In this document: positions 18,498 through 26,989 of the stretch, piece after piece
Layout of the letters: the number at the start of each line of letters is the position of its first letter
How positions within the stretch are numbered: the stretch's first letter is position 1
Source: Aureisphaera sp963669405
Lineage (GTDB): Bacteria > Bacteroidota > Bacteroidia > Flavobacteriales > Flavobacteriaceae
Assembly (NCBI GenBank): GCA_963669405.2
Contig: CAXXHF010000002.1
Location: 3,082,470-3,146,469, forward strand
Direction: 5' to 3'
DNA: 64,000 nucleotides
Translations under genes and position numbers: made by a program
The notes under the pieces: model-generated
Told to the model about the DNA's origin: nothing
Database searches by the model: none
What the model saw: the letters and a program-made list of their open reading frames with translations, nothing else

Positions 18498-19952
18498 ATG
18501 AGCGACGCAATAAGAACCCTAGAACCTAAAGCCCTTTGGAACCATTTTGCAGATTTGAATGCGGTTCCCAGAGCTTCAAAAAAAGAAGAAAGAGTCATTC
18601 AATTTATGAAGGACTTTGGAAATGGATTGGGATTGGAAACTATAGAAGACGAAGTAGGAAATGTAATTATCCGAAAAGCAGCGACCCACGGAATGGAGGA
18701 TCGTACCCCAATCGTAATGCAGTCGCATTTAGACATGGTGCATCAAAAAAACAATGATACTGTATTCAATTTCGATACACAGGGGATAGAAATGTATATA
18801 GATGGAGATTGGGTAAAAGCCAACGGAACAACTTTAGGAGCAGACAATGGATTGGGAGTGGCTACAATCATGGCTATTTTAGCTAGTGATTCTATTGCTC
18901 ATCCTGCATTGGAAGCCCTGTTCACCATAGATGAAGAAACGGGTATGACAGGAGCTATGGGGTTGAAAGGAGGATTATTGAAAGGAGATATCCTTCTGAA
19001 TCTAGATACGGAAGAAGATGATGAAATTGGAGTTGGATGTGCTGGAGGAGTGGATGTAACCGCTGTTGGTAGTTACTCTGAAATCCAAACACCCCAAAAT
19101 GCCCAAGCCTATACCATTACTCTAAAAGGATTGCAGGGTGGGCATAGTGGTATGGATATTATTTTGGGATTGGGGAATGCCAATAAGTTGATGAACCGTA
19201 TTCTAGCTTCGGTACAAGATATATGTCATGTTGCGGAAGTTTCTGGAGGTAGCTTACGCAATGCCATTCCTCGTGAAAGTGTAGCAACTGTTGTAGTGCC
19301 TATTGAAAATATATCTGCCTTTGTTACTCGTGTAGAATCTATACAATTCAATATTATTGAAGAATATAGATTGTTAGAATCAGATCTTTCCATTACTACA
19401 GAGAAAAGAGAGTTACCTGCATCGGTCATGGCTACAGGAGATCAAACAAAATTGATCAATTCACTGTATGCAGCTCACAATGGAGTATACAGAATGAGCC
19501 CAGCAATTGAAGGTTTGGTAGAAGCTTCCAACAATATAGCGAAGGTAACAGTGGCTGATGGGGCTATCAAGATTGAATGTCTTACGCGATCATCTGTAGA
19601 GTCTTCCAAAGATGATGTAGCAAATACACTAAAAGCGGTTTTTGAAATGGCTGGCTATAGCGTTTCATTTTCAGGAGCATATCCTGGTTGGGCACCTAAC
19701 ATGGACAGTCCTATCCTAAAGGTTATGGAGCAGCTTTATGAAGAATTGAATGGAGAGAAAGCTCATGTTGCTGCTTGCCATGCAGGTTTGGAATGCGGTA
19801 TTCTAGGGCAGAATTATCCTAATATGGATATGATTTCTTTTGGCCCTACCATTAAAGGAGCTCACTCACCAGATGAACGGGCAAGTATTTCTTCTACCCA
19901 AAAGTATTGGGATTTTGTGATCGAGATTTTGAAAAACATCCCGAAAAAGTAA
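18498..19952 (+). CDS. pepD: Cytosolic beta-alanyl-/aminoacyl-histidine dipeptidase PepD (M20C)
   Basis: A di-zinc dipeptidase of 484 residues that cleaves Xaa-His and other dipeptides. From the ATG at 18498, the metal ligands fall at His77 and Asp79 (QSHLDMVH), Asp116 (LGADNGLG), Glu146-Glu147 (IDEETG) and a C-terminal His in KGAHSPDE; a further Asp is in LNLDTEEDDE. Spacing agrees with PepD of other bacteria. The last six codons (KNIPKK) and stop recur at 24192-24212, beyond the following block of secreted-protein genes. No good terminator follows this gene directly; a strong one lies just after the second copy. Confidence 0.95.
   Translation: MSDAIRTLEPKALWNHFADLNAVPRASKKEERVIQFMKDFGNGLGLETIEDEVGNVIIRKAATHGMEDRTPIVMQSHLDMVHQKNNDTVFNFDTQGIEMYIDGDWVKANGTTLGADNGLGVATIMAILASDSIAHPALEALFTIDEETGMTGAMGLKGGLLKGDILLNLDTEEDDEIGVGCAGGVDVTAVGSYSEIQTPQNAQAYTITLKGLQGGHSGMDIILGLGNANKLMNRILASVQDICHVAEVSGGSLRNAIPRESVATVVVPIENISAFVTRVESIQFNIIEEYRLLESDLSITTEKRELPASVMATGDQTKLINSLYAAHNGVYRMSPAIEGLVEASNNIAKVTVADGAIKIECLTRSSVESSKDDVANTLKAVFEMAGYSVSFSGAYPGWAPNMDSPILKVMEQLYEELNGEKAHVAACHAGLECGILGQNYPNMDMISFGPTIKGAHSPDERASISSTQKYWDFVIEILKNIPKK
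19932..19952 (+). repeat. Left copy of the pepD 3' end (KNIPKK-stop)
   Basis: The last 21 bases of pepD match 24192-24212 at 18 of 21 positions. The three differences are all at third codon positions and leave KNIPKK-stop unchanged. Confidence 0.75.
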
Positions 19953-20256
19953 TTCTGTTGGTATACTAAATTTGAAACTCATAATGGAGAAGTAACCAAA
20001 AGAGATTAATTAAAAATTAACTCCAATTTCCCGTTTATTACGTCAAACCGATCACTTATTACCCTAGTATATTTTGTTTGAATTTTAATTTATATATTTG
20101 CTATACTCCCCTTAACAATACTCACTGATTACTAAGCAACCATGGTATTTGGTGAGTAGTTTATGATTAAAATATATTTTATTTCCCCGCAATAAAACAA
20201 GAAATGCCACCGCTAAGGATGGCTTTTCATATTGTTGAACTTTAAATATTTAAATA
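19953..20256. other. 304-base leader/intergenic region with promoter and dyads
   Basis: No coding frame is convincing here. It holds the promoter box at 20093-20100, a dyad with 7-bp arms TACTCAC (20119-20125) and GTGAGTA (20152-20158) whose loop contains the palindrome ACCATGGT (20139-20146), and a weak stem GCCA/TGGC (20206-20223) followed by TTTT. The protease gene would thus have a structured leader of about 150 bases, which is long for this genome, where leaders are mostly under 25 bases. No terminator for pepD is apparent. Confidence 0.5.
20093..20100 (+). promoter_or_regulatory. -7 box (TATATTTG) for the secreted-protein block
   Basis: Exact TAnnTTTG match, with TTTG at 20073-20076 as a possible -33 element 16 bases upstream. 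Transcription would begin near 20107. Confidence 0.5.
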
Positions 20257-21723
20257 ATGCTAAAAACAACAACCTTACAACGTTTCTTTACCTTAGTATT
20301 GGTATCAACCTTATCTCTTTTTTCTTTGAGTGCTTTTGCGCAACAAGAATCTGGGGATGACATTTGGGATGAAATGGATTGCTTAGTGGATGAAGCAGTG
20401 CCTTCTCCCTGTGAAGAAACTTACTATTCAGATTCGGCAGATCCCGAACACCTCGCTGGTTTTGACCCGATCGTGTTCAACATCTTCTTTTGGGGGATTA
20501 ATGAGGACGATGGCTTAAACCCACCCACCTTTACCGAGGAACACGTCTTGATGAATATTGCAAAGCTGAACATAGAGTTTAATAAGTACAACATCTTCTT
20601 TAAACTGAAGGGTTGGGATAATACCAGTTACAGAGCAACAAATCGTTATACAGGGACTATTATTAGTGATATATGGGATACTGCGCTTAGCAATGGCTGG
20701 TATGATAGCGAATCGTTCAATTTTTATGTTCCCTATTCATTTGCTATTGGAAGTGGACAGGCTTTGGGGCATGGTTCCATTGTGTCTGGAACGCACCATT
20801 GGAGTTTTCAAGGACCCGAACGTACCACCATCCTGCATGAGATTGCCCACAACTTCGATATCTATCACACCCGTCACAACTATAGCAATCCAGCAACTTG
20901 TGAACGAGTTACCCGTGACTCCGCCGACCCTAATTATAATGCTGACACCAATGGAGACTGTGGCATAGATACCGCTGCCGCTCCCGAAATGCAGGTTGGG
21001 GATGTCAACCTTGAAACTTGTCAATATGAAGCAAATGGACAGGGTTGTGGCGGAGATTTTTACATAATTTTTGAATCTGATGTTCGTAACTATATGGGTA
21101 GTCGTTCGGGTGGTTGTTACGACCGTTTTTCGGTAGCACAGGCCATCCGTATGCGGGAGTACATAGCCGAAGACCCTAATAACGAATTGGATGCGGTGAC
21201 TACCACTTTGGCCTCCCTCTACGAACCGTATAAAGGAACATACATAGAATATGCTAGCCAACCCAATACCGATCCACCTCTGTTCCAACCCGGGTTTGAG
21301 TATTATTTTTGGGATTGTGAATGCCAGGAACAGAACCCGTGTAACGAACCTTCCCCTTGGGCAGACACCAGCTTTGACTATACCAATACTCAATTGCTGC
21401 ATATTTTAAAAGACGAGACCAATTATTCAAGCATTACCCATCCCAACCACAGCGCTATTGCCATAAAACATCCGCATGCAGACTTTTGGCCACAACCAAG
21501 GCGGTGTTTTGACAACTGGTTGAGCCCACCCATTACCGGGGGGATCGTGACCAAGTTTAACGATGGGGTGTTTAACACCAATGTCACGGTTACACCCAAA
21601 GATTCATTGGAAATAAATGATGAAAACTTGATCAATGACCTAGACCCTGGCCTCTACAACATTAAGAAGAACAAGGTGGATGGTAGTGTGGATGAAACCA
21701 ATGTATTGAAAGAGAACAACTAA
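20257..21723 (+). CDS. Secreted M43-like (pappalysin-type) zinc metalloprotease
   Basis: A 488-residue protein with a signal peptide (SLFSLSAFAQ, cleavage near residue 28-29). The metzincin zinc motif HEIAHNFDIYH is at residues 194-204, giving three histidines, but the usual Gly at the eighth position (HExxHxxGxxH) is Asp. The Met-turn region RNYMGSRSGGCYDRFSVAQ with a following RMREYI matches the M43 pattern. Cysteines are frequent in the catalytic part, in keeping with an extracellular protein. No T9SS C-terminal domain is visible; the protein ends in DETNVLKENN, so the export route is unclear. It heads the block of three secreted-protein genes and is followed by a perfect terminator. Confidence 0.75.
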   Translation: MLKTTTLQRFFTLVLVSTLSLFSLSAFAQQESGDDIWDEMDCLVDEAVPSPCEETYYSDSADPEHLAGFDPIVFNIFFWGINEDDGLNPPTFTEEHVLMNIAKLNIEFNKYNIFFKLKGWDNTSYRATNRYTGTIISDIWDTALSNGWYDSESFNFYVPYSFAIGSGQALGHGSIVSGTHHWSFQGPERTTILHEIAHNFDIYHTRHNYSNPATCERVTRDSADPNYNADTNGDCGIDTAAAPEMQVGDVNLETCQYEANGQGCGGDFYIIFESDVRNYMGSRSGGCYDRFSVAQAIRMREYIAEDPNNELDAVTTTLASLYEPYKGTYIEYASQPNTDPPLFQPGFEYYFWDCECQEQNPCNEPSPWADTSFDYTNTQLLHILKDETNYSSITHPNHSAIAIKHPHADFWPQPRRCFDNWLSPPITGGIVTKFNDGVFNTNVTVTPKDSLEINDENLINDLDPGLYNIKKNKVDGSVDETNVLKENN

Positions 21724-21730
21724 CATTACG

Positions 21731-21755
21731 TACAGGCTTTCCAAGAAAGCCTGTA
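21731..21755 (+). terminator. Hairpin terminator after the M43-like protease gene
   Basis: TACAGGCTTTC (21731-21741) and GAAAGCCTGTA (21745-21755) form a perfect 11-bp stem with a 3-base loop, 8 bases after the stop codon. TCTTT follows. Confidence 0.8.
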
Positions 21756-21854
21756 TCTTTAGCCTATGAAATGTCCGTTAGCAAAAATTGCAAACCCACA
21801 TCCAATGAATGATTTGGACATTCCATCTTCCTATTTATCAAATATTTTATACGG

Positions 21855-23213
21855 ATGAAAAAGATACTTTTAATAACAGCTACCTTACTTAGTAGTACGG
21901 TTCTCTTAGCGCAGTTTGGGTCACGGCAGGTGATAGACGATGATGCACAATCCATAACCATGGTACGTGCTGGGGATTTGGACGGGGATAATGATCTGGA
22001 CTTGGCTGCCTGTCTGTTTGACACAGTAGTGTGGTATGAAAATTTGGATGGCGAAGGTAATTATGGATCACCAACAGTGCTCATAACTGGTTTGATACAG
22101 AGTTTTTCTTTGCATTTGGCCGATTTAGATGGAGATGACGATCTGGATATTGCCTATACTTCGTTCGACCATGGATGGGTGCGTTGGCTTGAAAACCTTG
22201 ATGGACAGGGTGATTTTAGTTCCCCTCGTGTTATAGGAGATGTCTTTGGAGCTAATGATGTCATTACTGCTGATTTGGACGGTGACTTGGATCAAGATGC
22301 AGTCGTGAATGGTGCTGGAAGTAATGAATTGTTCTGGTATGAGAATACCGATGGTTTGGGGAATTTTGGTACTGCCCAACTCATTACCAGTACCGCTACC
22401 AATGCTCGATCGGTTTTTGCGGCCGATTTGGACGGGGATACTGATCTGGATATCGTGAGTTCAGATTCTGGAGATTATACAGTTACTTGGTTTGAAAACC
22501 TTGATGGTAATGGTGCTTTTAGTTCGGAAAAGGTGATCGCTGGTACTGCATCTGGTGTAGCAGAGATATTCATTGCTGATCTTGATGGAGATTTGGATAT
22601 GGATGTGGTTACTGCTACCAATGGAGATGATCGGATAGCCTGGCATGAGAATTTAGATGGCCTCGGAAATTTTGGTCCGCAACAGATTATCACCAATAGT
22701 GCTGATTTTGCTATTTCAGTATATGCTGTTGATCTCGATAACGATAATGATGTGGATGTAATTTCTGCATCAGCTGAGGATGGTAAGATCGCCTGGTATG
22801 AGAATTTGGACGGTACCGGGAACTTTGGTTCCCAACAGGTATTGGAAAATGAAGCCAATGGAACCCGCTCGGTGATCGCTGCCGATCTGGATGGGGACAA
22901 CGATCAGGATGTCGTAGGAACCCTCCGTATTGATGATAAACTCACTTGGTACAAGAATTCTACCATTGCAGGGATAGAGGATCAGAATGCACTACAAGTA
23001 GAACTGGTACCCAATCCCGTAAAGGATGTGTTGCATATAAAATCGAAAGAACCTATCACAGAACTTACCGTTTATGATGTTTTGGGAAAACCAATCCTAA
23101 AAAAACAAGGGAACACAAACCAACTAAATGTATCCAACCTTCCCAATGGGCTACTCTTCATTAAACTGGAGTCTCAAAATGGTTTTGCCATTAAAAAATT
23201 AGTAAAGGAATAG
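21855..23213 (+). CDS. Secreted FG-GAP/VCBS repeat protein with T9SS sorting domain
   Basis: A 452-residue exported protein. The signal peptide ends near LLAQ/F (residue 20-21). Seven repeats of about 50 residues follow, each with a calcium-loop-like core such as DLDGDNDLD and a WYENLDGxGNFG strand; cores begin near residues 41, 90, 140, 191, 242, 293 and 343. These resemble beta-propeller blades. A T9SS type A sorting domain ends the protein (LVPNPVKDVLHIKS to KKLVKE). Likely a calcium-stabilised surface or released propeller, possibly an adhesin or sugar-binding protein; no enzyme motif is present. It is preceded by 131 bases with the terminator of the protease gene, so it may have its own promoter. 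Confidence 0.88.
   Translation: MKKILLITATLLSSTVLLAQFGSRQVIDDDAQSITMVRAGDLDGDNDLDLAACLFDTVVWYENLDGEGNYGSPTVLITGLIQSFSLHLADLDGDDDLDIAYTSFDHGWVRWLENLDGQGDFSSPRVIGDVFGANDVITADLDGDLDQDAVVNGAGSNELFWYENTDGLGNFGTAQLITSTATNARSVFAADLDGDTDLDIVSSDSGDYTVTWFENLDGNGAFSSEKVIAGTASGVAEIFIADLDGDLDMDVVTATNGDDRIAWHENLDGLGNFGPQQIITNSADFAISVYAVDLDNDNDVDVISASAEDGKIAWYENLDGTGNFGSQQVLENEANGTRSVIAADLDGDNDQDVVGTLRIDDKLTWYKNSTIAGIEDQNALQVELVPNPVKDVLHIKSKEPITELTVYDVLGKPILKKQGNTNQLNVSNLPNGLLFIKLESQNGFAIKKLVKE
21954..22962 (+). repeat. Seven in-frame FG-GAP-type coding repeats, period about 150 bases
   Basis: The DNA encoding the propeller repeats shows a repeating word pattern (GATTTGGACGGGGATA-like and GAGAATTTGGATGG-like) about every 150 bases. 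Copies differ enough that recent expansion is not implied. Confidence 0.75.
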
Positions 23214-23271
23214 TTGGGTTCTAATTGCATTACGCAAATAATTATAAAAAAATATTTACACATAAATTGAG

Positions 23272-24192
23272 ATGAATAAGCTATTGTTATATATGTTTCT
23301 CACGGGGCTATCTTCTACTGCATTAGCACAGGACTATATTCCTATCCTCAATGAAGAAAACACTTGGAGTGTAGATATCTACTACGAAATATTTGAGCCT
23401 GTTCCACCAAACCCATGTTGTTATACCGTTACGGAACAGCTTACCCTTGGAGAAACCATTACCATAAATGGAGTGGATTATAAGCAGATGTTCATAGACG
23501 GTACTGCTTCGTGCTATTTGAGAGAAGAAAATGGTTTTGTATACAAATATGATATGTACGATGAGGTAGATAGAGTACTTATTGATATGAATTTACAGGA
23601 AGGAGATATGTTCAACCTTGTCGGAAGTGCTTATGATTCAACTTCCCCCTCTTGTAACTCCATAGATGGTACACTTGAATATAATACATTAAATGTTGAT
23701 GTTGTTGAATTTGTTGAAATTGCTGGAGCAACTAGAAAAGTAATTACTTTTAATGAGTGGGCGATAGGAACGGGTGTACCAATTCAATGGATTGAAGGTA
23801 TTGGGAATTTAGCTGGTTTCGATAGTTTTTGGGAGTTTATTGACGTAACGGCAGGACAGGCATTGGTATGTTTCACCAATAACTCAGGCACTTATTTTTT
23901 CAATGATGCCTCTTCATGTGATAATACTACGTTAGGAGTAACTGATTTTTCTCAAGATAAAATTATCCTCTACCCCAATCCTGTAAACACAAAATCCATT
24001 CTTCAGTTTCCCATCGAAGCGAATATAGATCTATTAAAAATCTATAATATTTCAGGGAAGCTCGTAAAAGAAGTCAATGTACCTACCAATCATTTTATAG
24101 TTGACATGATGCAATACCCAGCTGGTTTGTATTTCTATCAAGTTTTTTCTAAAGAAAGATTGATGAAAACAACACAAATTGTTGTGGAATAA
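23272..24192 (+). CDS. Secreted protein of unknown function with T9SS sorting domain
   Basis: A 306-residue protein with a signal peptide (FLTGLSSTALAQ, cleavage near residue 19-20) and a type A sorting domain (ILYPNPVNTKSILQFP, ending MKTTQIVVE). The middle part (residues 20-220) is beta-rich, has cysteines in PPNPCCYTV and SPSCNS, and contains WAIGTGVPIQWIEGIGNL, a phrase I have seen in other flavobacterial T9SS cargo, without a known function. It follows the FG-GAP gene by 58 bases in the same direction. Its stop codon abuts the second copy of the pepD tail. Confidence 0.75.
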   Translation: MNKLLLYMFLTGLSSTALAQDYIPILNEENTWSVDIYYEIFEPVPPNPCCYTVTEQLTLGETITINGVDYKQMFIDGTASCYLREENGFVYKYDMYDEVDRVLIDMNLQEGDMFNLVGSAYDSTSPSCNSIDGTLEYNTLNVDVVEFVEIAGATRKVITFNEWAIGTGVPIQWIEGIGNLAGFDSFWEFIDVTAGQALVCFTNNSGTYFFNDASSCDNTTLGVTDFSQDKIILYPNPVNTKSILQFPIEANIDLLKIYNISGKLVKEVNVPTNHFIVDMMQYPAGLYFYQVFSKERLMKTTQIVVE

Positions 24193-24212
24193 AGAACATC
24201 CCGAAGAAATAA
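24192..24212 (+). repeat. Right copy of the pepD 3' end (KNIPKK-stop)
   Basis: Reads as six codons KNIPKK plus TAA in the frame that continues pepD, but with three synonymous changes relative to 19932-19952. It lies outside any gene and directly follows the preceding stop codon. Confidence 0.75.
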
Positions 24213-24232
24213 GAAACTAAAATCTACCCTAT

Positions 24233-24267
24233 AAAAAAAGCCTCCATAATATGTGGAGGCTTTTTTT
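24233..24267. terminator. Strong bidirectional terminator
   Basis: Seven A, then GCCTCCA, a 7-base loop, TGGAGGC and seven T. It can end transcripts from both sides: the secreted-protein genes (or ancestrally pepD) on the plus strand and the isomerase operon on the minus strand. Confidence 0.9.
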
Positions 24268-24285
24268 ATTTCTGGTAAGTTATGA

Positions 24286-25422
24286 TTATTTCGCATTAGG
24301 ATCCTCTGCAATACCTGTCAATTCAAGTTCGAAGATTACATCTGCATTTGGTGGAATACCACCTCTAGGGGCTCCTTGTTCTCCCCATGCTAAATGAGAA
24401 GGGATGAATAAAGTAACCTTATCTCCTACAGACATTTGAAGTAGTCCTTCTTTAAATCCAGCAATAAAAGTAGCTTGTGAGCTGTAAGGGCTTTGTATAG
24501 GTGAATACTGTCCTGCAGCCAATCTTCTTTGGTCTACTTTTTCATATTTTTCGGCAATTTCCAAAATGTTAGAATCCAAAAGTTTTCCATCAACAAAGAA
24601 ACCGGCATAGTTCAAGTTCACTAAATCACCATCATTAGGCTTAGCTCCTTCTCCTTTATTGTTCCAGTAAATCTGAAGTCCAGATTCAGTAGTCTCTGCT
24701 TGTGCTTTCAATGCGTTGAATTCAGCAAGTGTAGTTTCAGCAACTTTAGCCAATCGTTCTTCTTTTTCTTTCTTCACATTCTCAATATTTTCCATTTCGG
24801 CAGCGAAGGAAGGAACAGTAGCTCCTTTATTGATGATATTTACCTCCTGTATAATTACAGGGCTTACGGGCTTATCACCAGGCTTGGAAGTTTCTATATT
24901 CCCAATAGAGTCTACGACTTCTTGTCCTAATATTACCTCTCCAAACACGGTATGTTTGCCATCTAACCAAGGAGTTTCTTTAAGTGTCACAAAAAACTGA
25001 CTTCCATTGGTAGCTGCACCTGAGTTGGCCATGGATAGAATTCCTTTTTTGGAATGTTTTAATGAATCCACAAACTCATCTGGGAATCTATATCCTGGAT
25101 TTCCGGTTCCATCTCCTTTTGGATCACCACCTTGGATCATAAAATCCTTAATGACACGGTGAAAGGTTAAATTGTTGAAATATGGTTTTCCTTTGTAGGT
25201 AGAGTCTACCATCTCATGTTTTCCTTCTGCCAATTCTACAAAATTAGCTACAGTGAGTGGAGTTGCCTTTTCGTAGAACTTTGCAACAAAAGTTCCTTTG
25301 TTGGTTACAAACTCTGCATACAACCCTTTATCAAGATCTGGGTATTTACTTTTACAGGAAGTAAAAGAGACAGCGATTAAAAAAACCGCTAAAATGGTCA
25401 TTTTTTTCATGGTGCTATTCAT
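24286..25422 (-). CDS. Lipoprotein peptidyl-prolyl isomerase, cyclophilin-FKBP fusion
   Basis: A 378-residue lipoprotein (FTSC, Cys23) with two unrelated prolyl-isomerase domains. The cyclophilin domain (about residues 35-205) has FHRVIKDFMIQGGDP and NSGAATNGSQFFVTL. After a coiled linker rich in K and E comes an FKBP domain (about 265-370) with GDLVNLNYAGFFVDG, GFKEGLLQMSVGDK and PRGGIPPNADVIFELEL. It should assist folding of exported or outer-membrane proteins in the periplasm. The start overlaps the gldI stop by 8 bases, so it is coexpressed with gldI. ATG 25410 is an alternative start that leaves the lipobox intact. Confidence 0.92.
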   Translation of the reverse strand: MNSTMKKMTILAVFLIAVSFTSCKSKYPDLDKGLYAEFVTNKGTFVAKFYEKATPLTVANFVELAEGKHEMVDSTYKGKPYFNNLTFHRVIKDFMIQGGDPKGDGTGNPGYRFPDEFVDSLKHSKKGILSMANSGAATNGSQFFVTLKETPWLDGKHTVFGEVILGQEVVDSIGNIETSKPGDKPVSPVIIQEVNIINKGATVPSFAAEMENIENVKKEKEERLAKVAETTLAEFNALKAQAETTESGLQIYWNNKGEGAKPNDGDLVNLNYAGFFVDGKLLDSNILEIAEKYEKVDQRRLAAGQYSPIQSPYSSQATFIAGFKEGLLQMSVGDKVTLFIPSHLAWGEQGAPRGGIPPNADVIFELELTGIAEDPNAK

Positions 25423-25981
25423 TTTCTTGTGTTTCTATCGTTTTTAAAGTTATTGTACTTTGTACAGGGACGTTGGTTCCCAATTTGTTTTCAATTCCGT
25501 AATATCCGTATGCTTTATAGGAGGGAAATAAAAAGGTGATGGTCTCACCAACCTTCATCAATTTTAGACCATCCCTAATTCCAGAGATCAATTCCTGATT
25601 GGACTGATCTATTTTATAATGCTGTATTCCATTTTCAGTTTCGGATAAGATCATTTTTCCTCCAAGGGTCTTAATATCATACGTAAATGTTACGTGATCA
25701 CCTAGTTTAGGAAATGAAGATTGCAATGAGTCTTTTACGGTATAGTAGTACCAAAACCCACTTCTGGAAGACAAATAGGTATTTGTAGTATCTCTTGTAA
25801 TGATATCAGTAATAATTTTTTCTTCCCTTTCGTAGAGAACCTTATTCCTTTCTGCAGACTCCTTTATAAAAGTGCCAGAAGTACTTTTTACAGGTTTTCT
25901 AGCCTCTGGGTGCTGACAAGAAAGCACAGAGAATATTGTAAAACCCAAAAGGATTAGGCTACGAGTCATGGTTAAGGGCAT
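25415..25981 (-). CDS. gldI: Gliding-motility lipoprotein GldI, FKBP-type prolyl isomerase
   Basis: A 188-residue lipoprotein (FSVLSC, Cys22) with an FKBP fold (about residues 80-185): GDHVTFTYDIKTLGGK, GIRDGLKLMKVGETITF and YGIENKLGTNVPVQST. In Flavobacterium johnsoniae GldI is required for gliding and probably for folding parts of the gliding/T9SS apparatus. Its placement downstream of a DHH phosphoesterase and near ndk is the usual flavobacterial arrangement, and this supports the name. Overlap with the upstream nrnA gene is 23 bases; ATG 25969 (MTRSLILL) is an alternative start. Confidence 0.85.
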   Translation of the reverse strand: MPLTMTRSLILLGFTIFSVLSCQHPEARKPVKSTSGTFIKESAERNKVLYEREEKIITDIITRDTTNTYLSSRSGFWYYYTVKDSLQSSFPKLGDHVTFTYDIKTLGGKMILSETENGIQHYKIDQSNQELISGIRDGLKLMKVGETITFLFPSYKAYGYYGIENKLGTNVPVQSTITLKTIETQENE

Positions 25982-26981
25982 TTTTATGGTGGGGCAATAT
26001 ACTAATAAAATGTGTTATGGTATCGCTTAGGGGCATTTCAGAACGCCCACCTGCTGCATTGGTATGACCGCCACCATTGAAATGTTCACGGGCAAATTCG
26101 TTTACAGAAAACGAACCTTTGCTTCTAAGTGAAATTTTGGTAATACTTTCTTGTTTGTTTTCAATAAAGATAACTGCGAAAACAACCCCTTTTAACGAAA
26201 GGGCATAATTAACAAAGCCTTCTGTATCTCCTTTTTTGAAATGATGATCGTCCAAATCCTTTTGTGATAAGGAAATGTAGGCCGTCCTGTATTCGGGAAG
26301 CACCCTAAGATTTTTCAATGCAACTCCTAATAACTGTAAGCGATCTTGTGTGTTGGTGTCGTAAATGTTTTGATGAATGCTACTATTCTGGGCTCCTTTT
26401 TCTATTAAGGCGGCAATTACTCTATGTGTTGTAGCAGTGGTAGCAGGAAAGCGGAAAGAACCTGTGTCTGTCATAATCCCCGTATAGAGCTGTGTTGCTA
26501 TTTCTGGAGAAATTTCATCAATTCCTTCTAAATTTTCAATAAAATGGTATACCATTTCTGCTGTAGAACTCATAGACACATCACTATACGTGGCAATGGC
26601 ATAATTGCTCGGTTGTTGATGGTGATCTATCATCACAAAGGGAGCTGTTGCATTTTCCAGAGTCGTTGCAAGATCTCCCGTACGGTTAAGAGCATTAAAG
26701 TCTAAAGTAAAAATAACATCAGCTTCTTTTACCGCGTCTTTTACCTTTTGTTGATGTTTATCAAAATTCAAGATATCTGAACATCCCGGAATCCATTTTA
26801 AGAATTCTGGATAATCATTTGGCATGATCACTTGGGTATCATGCCCGCGCTGTTTTAAAAAATATGATAGACCTAAACAAGAACCTATAGCATCGCCATC
26901 GGGGTTTTTGTGTCCTACAATTACCACTTTTTTAGGTATATTCAGTAGCTCTTTTACCGTTTGTTTGGTATCCTCGTTCAT
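25959..26981 (-). CDS. nrnA: DHH/DHHA1 phosphoesterase, NrnA-type oligoribonuclease/pAp phosphatase
   Basis: A 340-residue cytoplasmic enzyme. The DHH domain shows GHKNPDGDAIGS (His24, Asp28, Asp30), TLDFNALNR and MIDHHQQPS; the DHHA1 domain holds HFNGGGHTNAAGG near the C-terminus. The family degrades short RNA oligomers and 3'-phosphoadenosine 5'-phosphate. First gene of the operon nrnA-gldI-isomerase. A near-consensus -7 box (TATCTTCG, 26990-26997) ends 8 bases before the ATG. Confidence 0.9.
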   Translation of the reverse strand: MNEDTKQTVKELLNIPKKVVIVGHKNPDGDAIGSCLGLSYFLKQRGHDTQVIMPNDYPEFLKWIPGCSDILNFDKHQQKVKDAVKEADVIFTLDFNALNRTGDLATTLENATAPFVMIDHHQQPSNYAIATYSDVSMSSTAEMVYHFIENLEGIDEISPEIATQLYTGIMTDTGSFRFPATTATTHRVIAALIEKGAQNSSIHQNIYDTNTQDRLQLLGVALKNLRVLPEYRTAYISLSQKDLDDHHFKKGDTEGFVNYALSLKGVVFAVIFIENKQESITKISLRSKGSFSVNEFAREHFNGGGHTNAAGGRSEMPLSDTITHFISILPHHKNALNHDS

Positions 26982-26989
26982 AAGCGATG

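Larger units (their letters stand above)
19953..24191 (+). mobile_element. Putative inserted islet of secreted-protein genes at the pepD 3' end
   Basis: The three genes between the two pepD tails encode only exported proteins, and the first two are visibly richer in G and C than their neighbours. The block carries its own promoter at the left and ends directly at the second tail, 20 bases before the strong terminator at 24233. Restoration of a gene's 3' end at an insertion point is a known outcome of site-specific or homologous integration. No integrase or transposase is present, so the mechanism is unknown. Confidence 0.5.

Noticed and set aside
21954..22962. Regular direct repeats of about 150 bases that could suggest a CRISPR-like or satellite array
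   Set aside because: The repeats are in frame and encode FG-GAP propeller blades; copies diverge and there are no unique spacers.
25415..25422. Possible frameshift joining gldI and the cyclophilin-FKBP gene
   Set aside because: Each protein has its own lipobox and complete domains; an 8-base overlap is ordinary operon packing.
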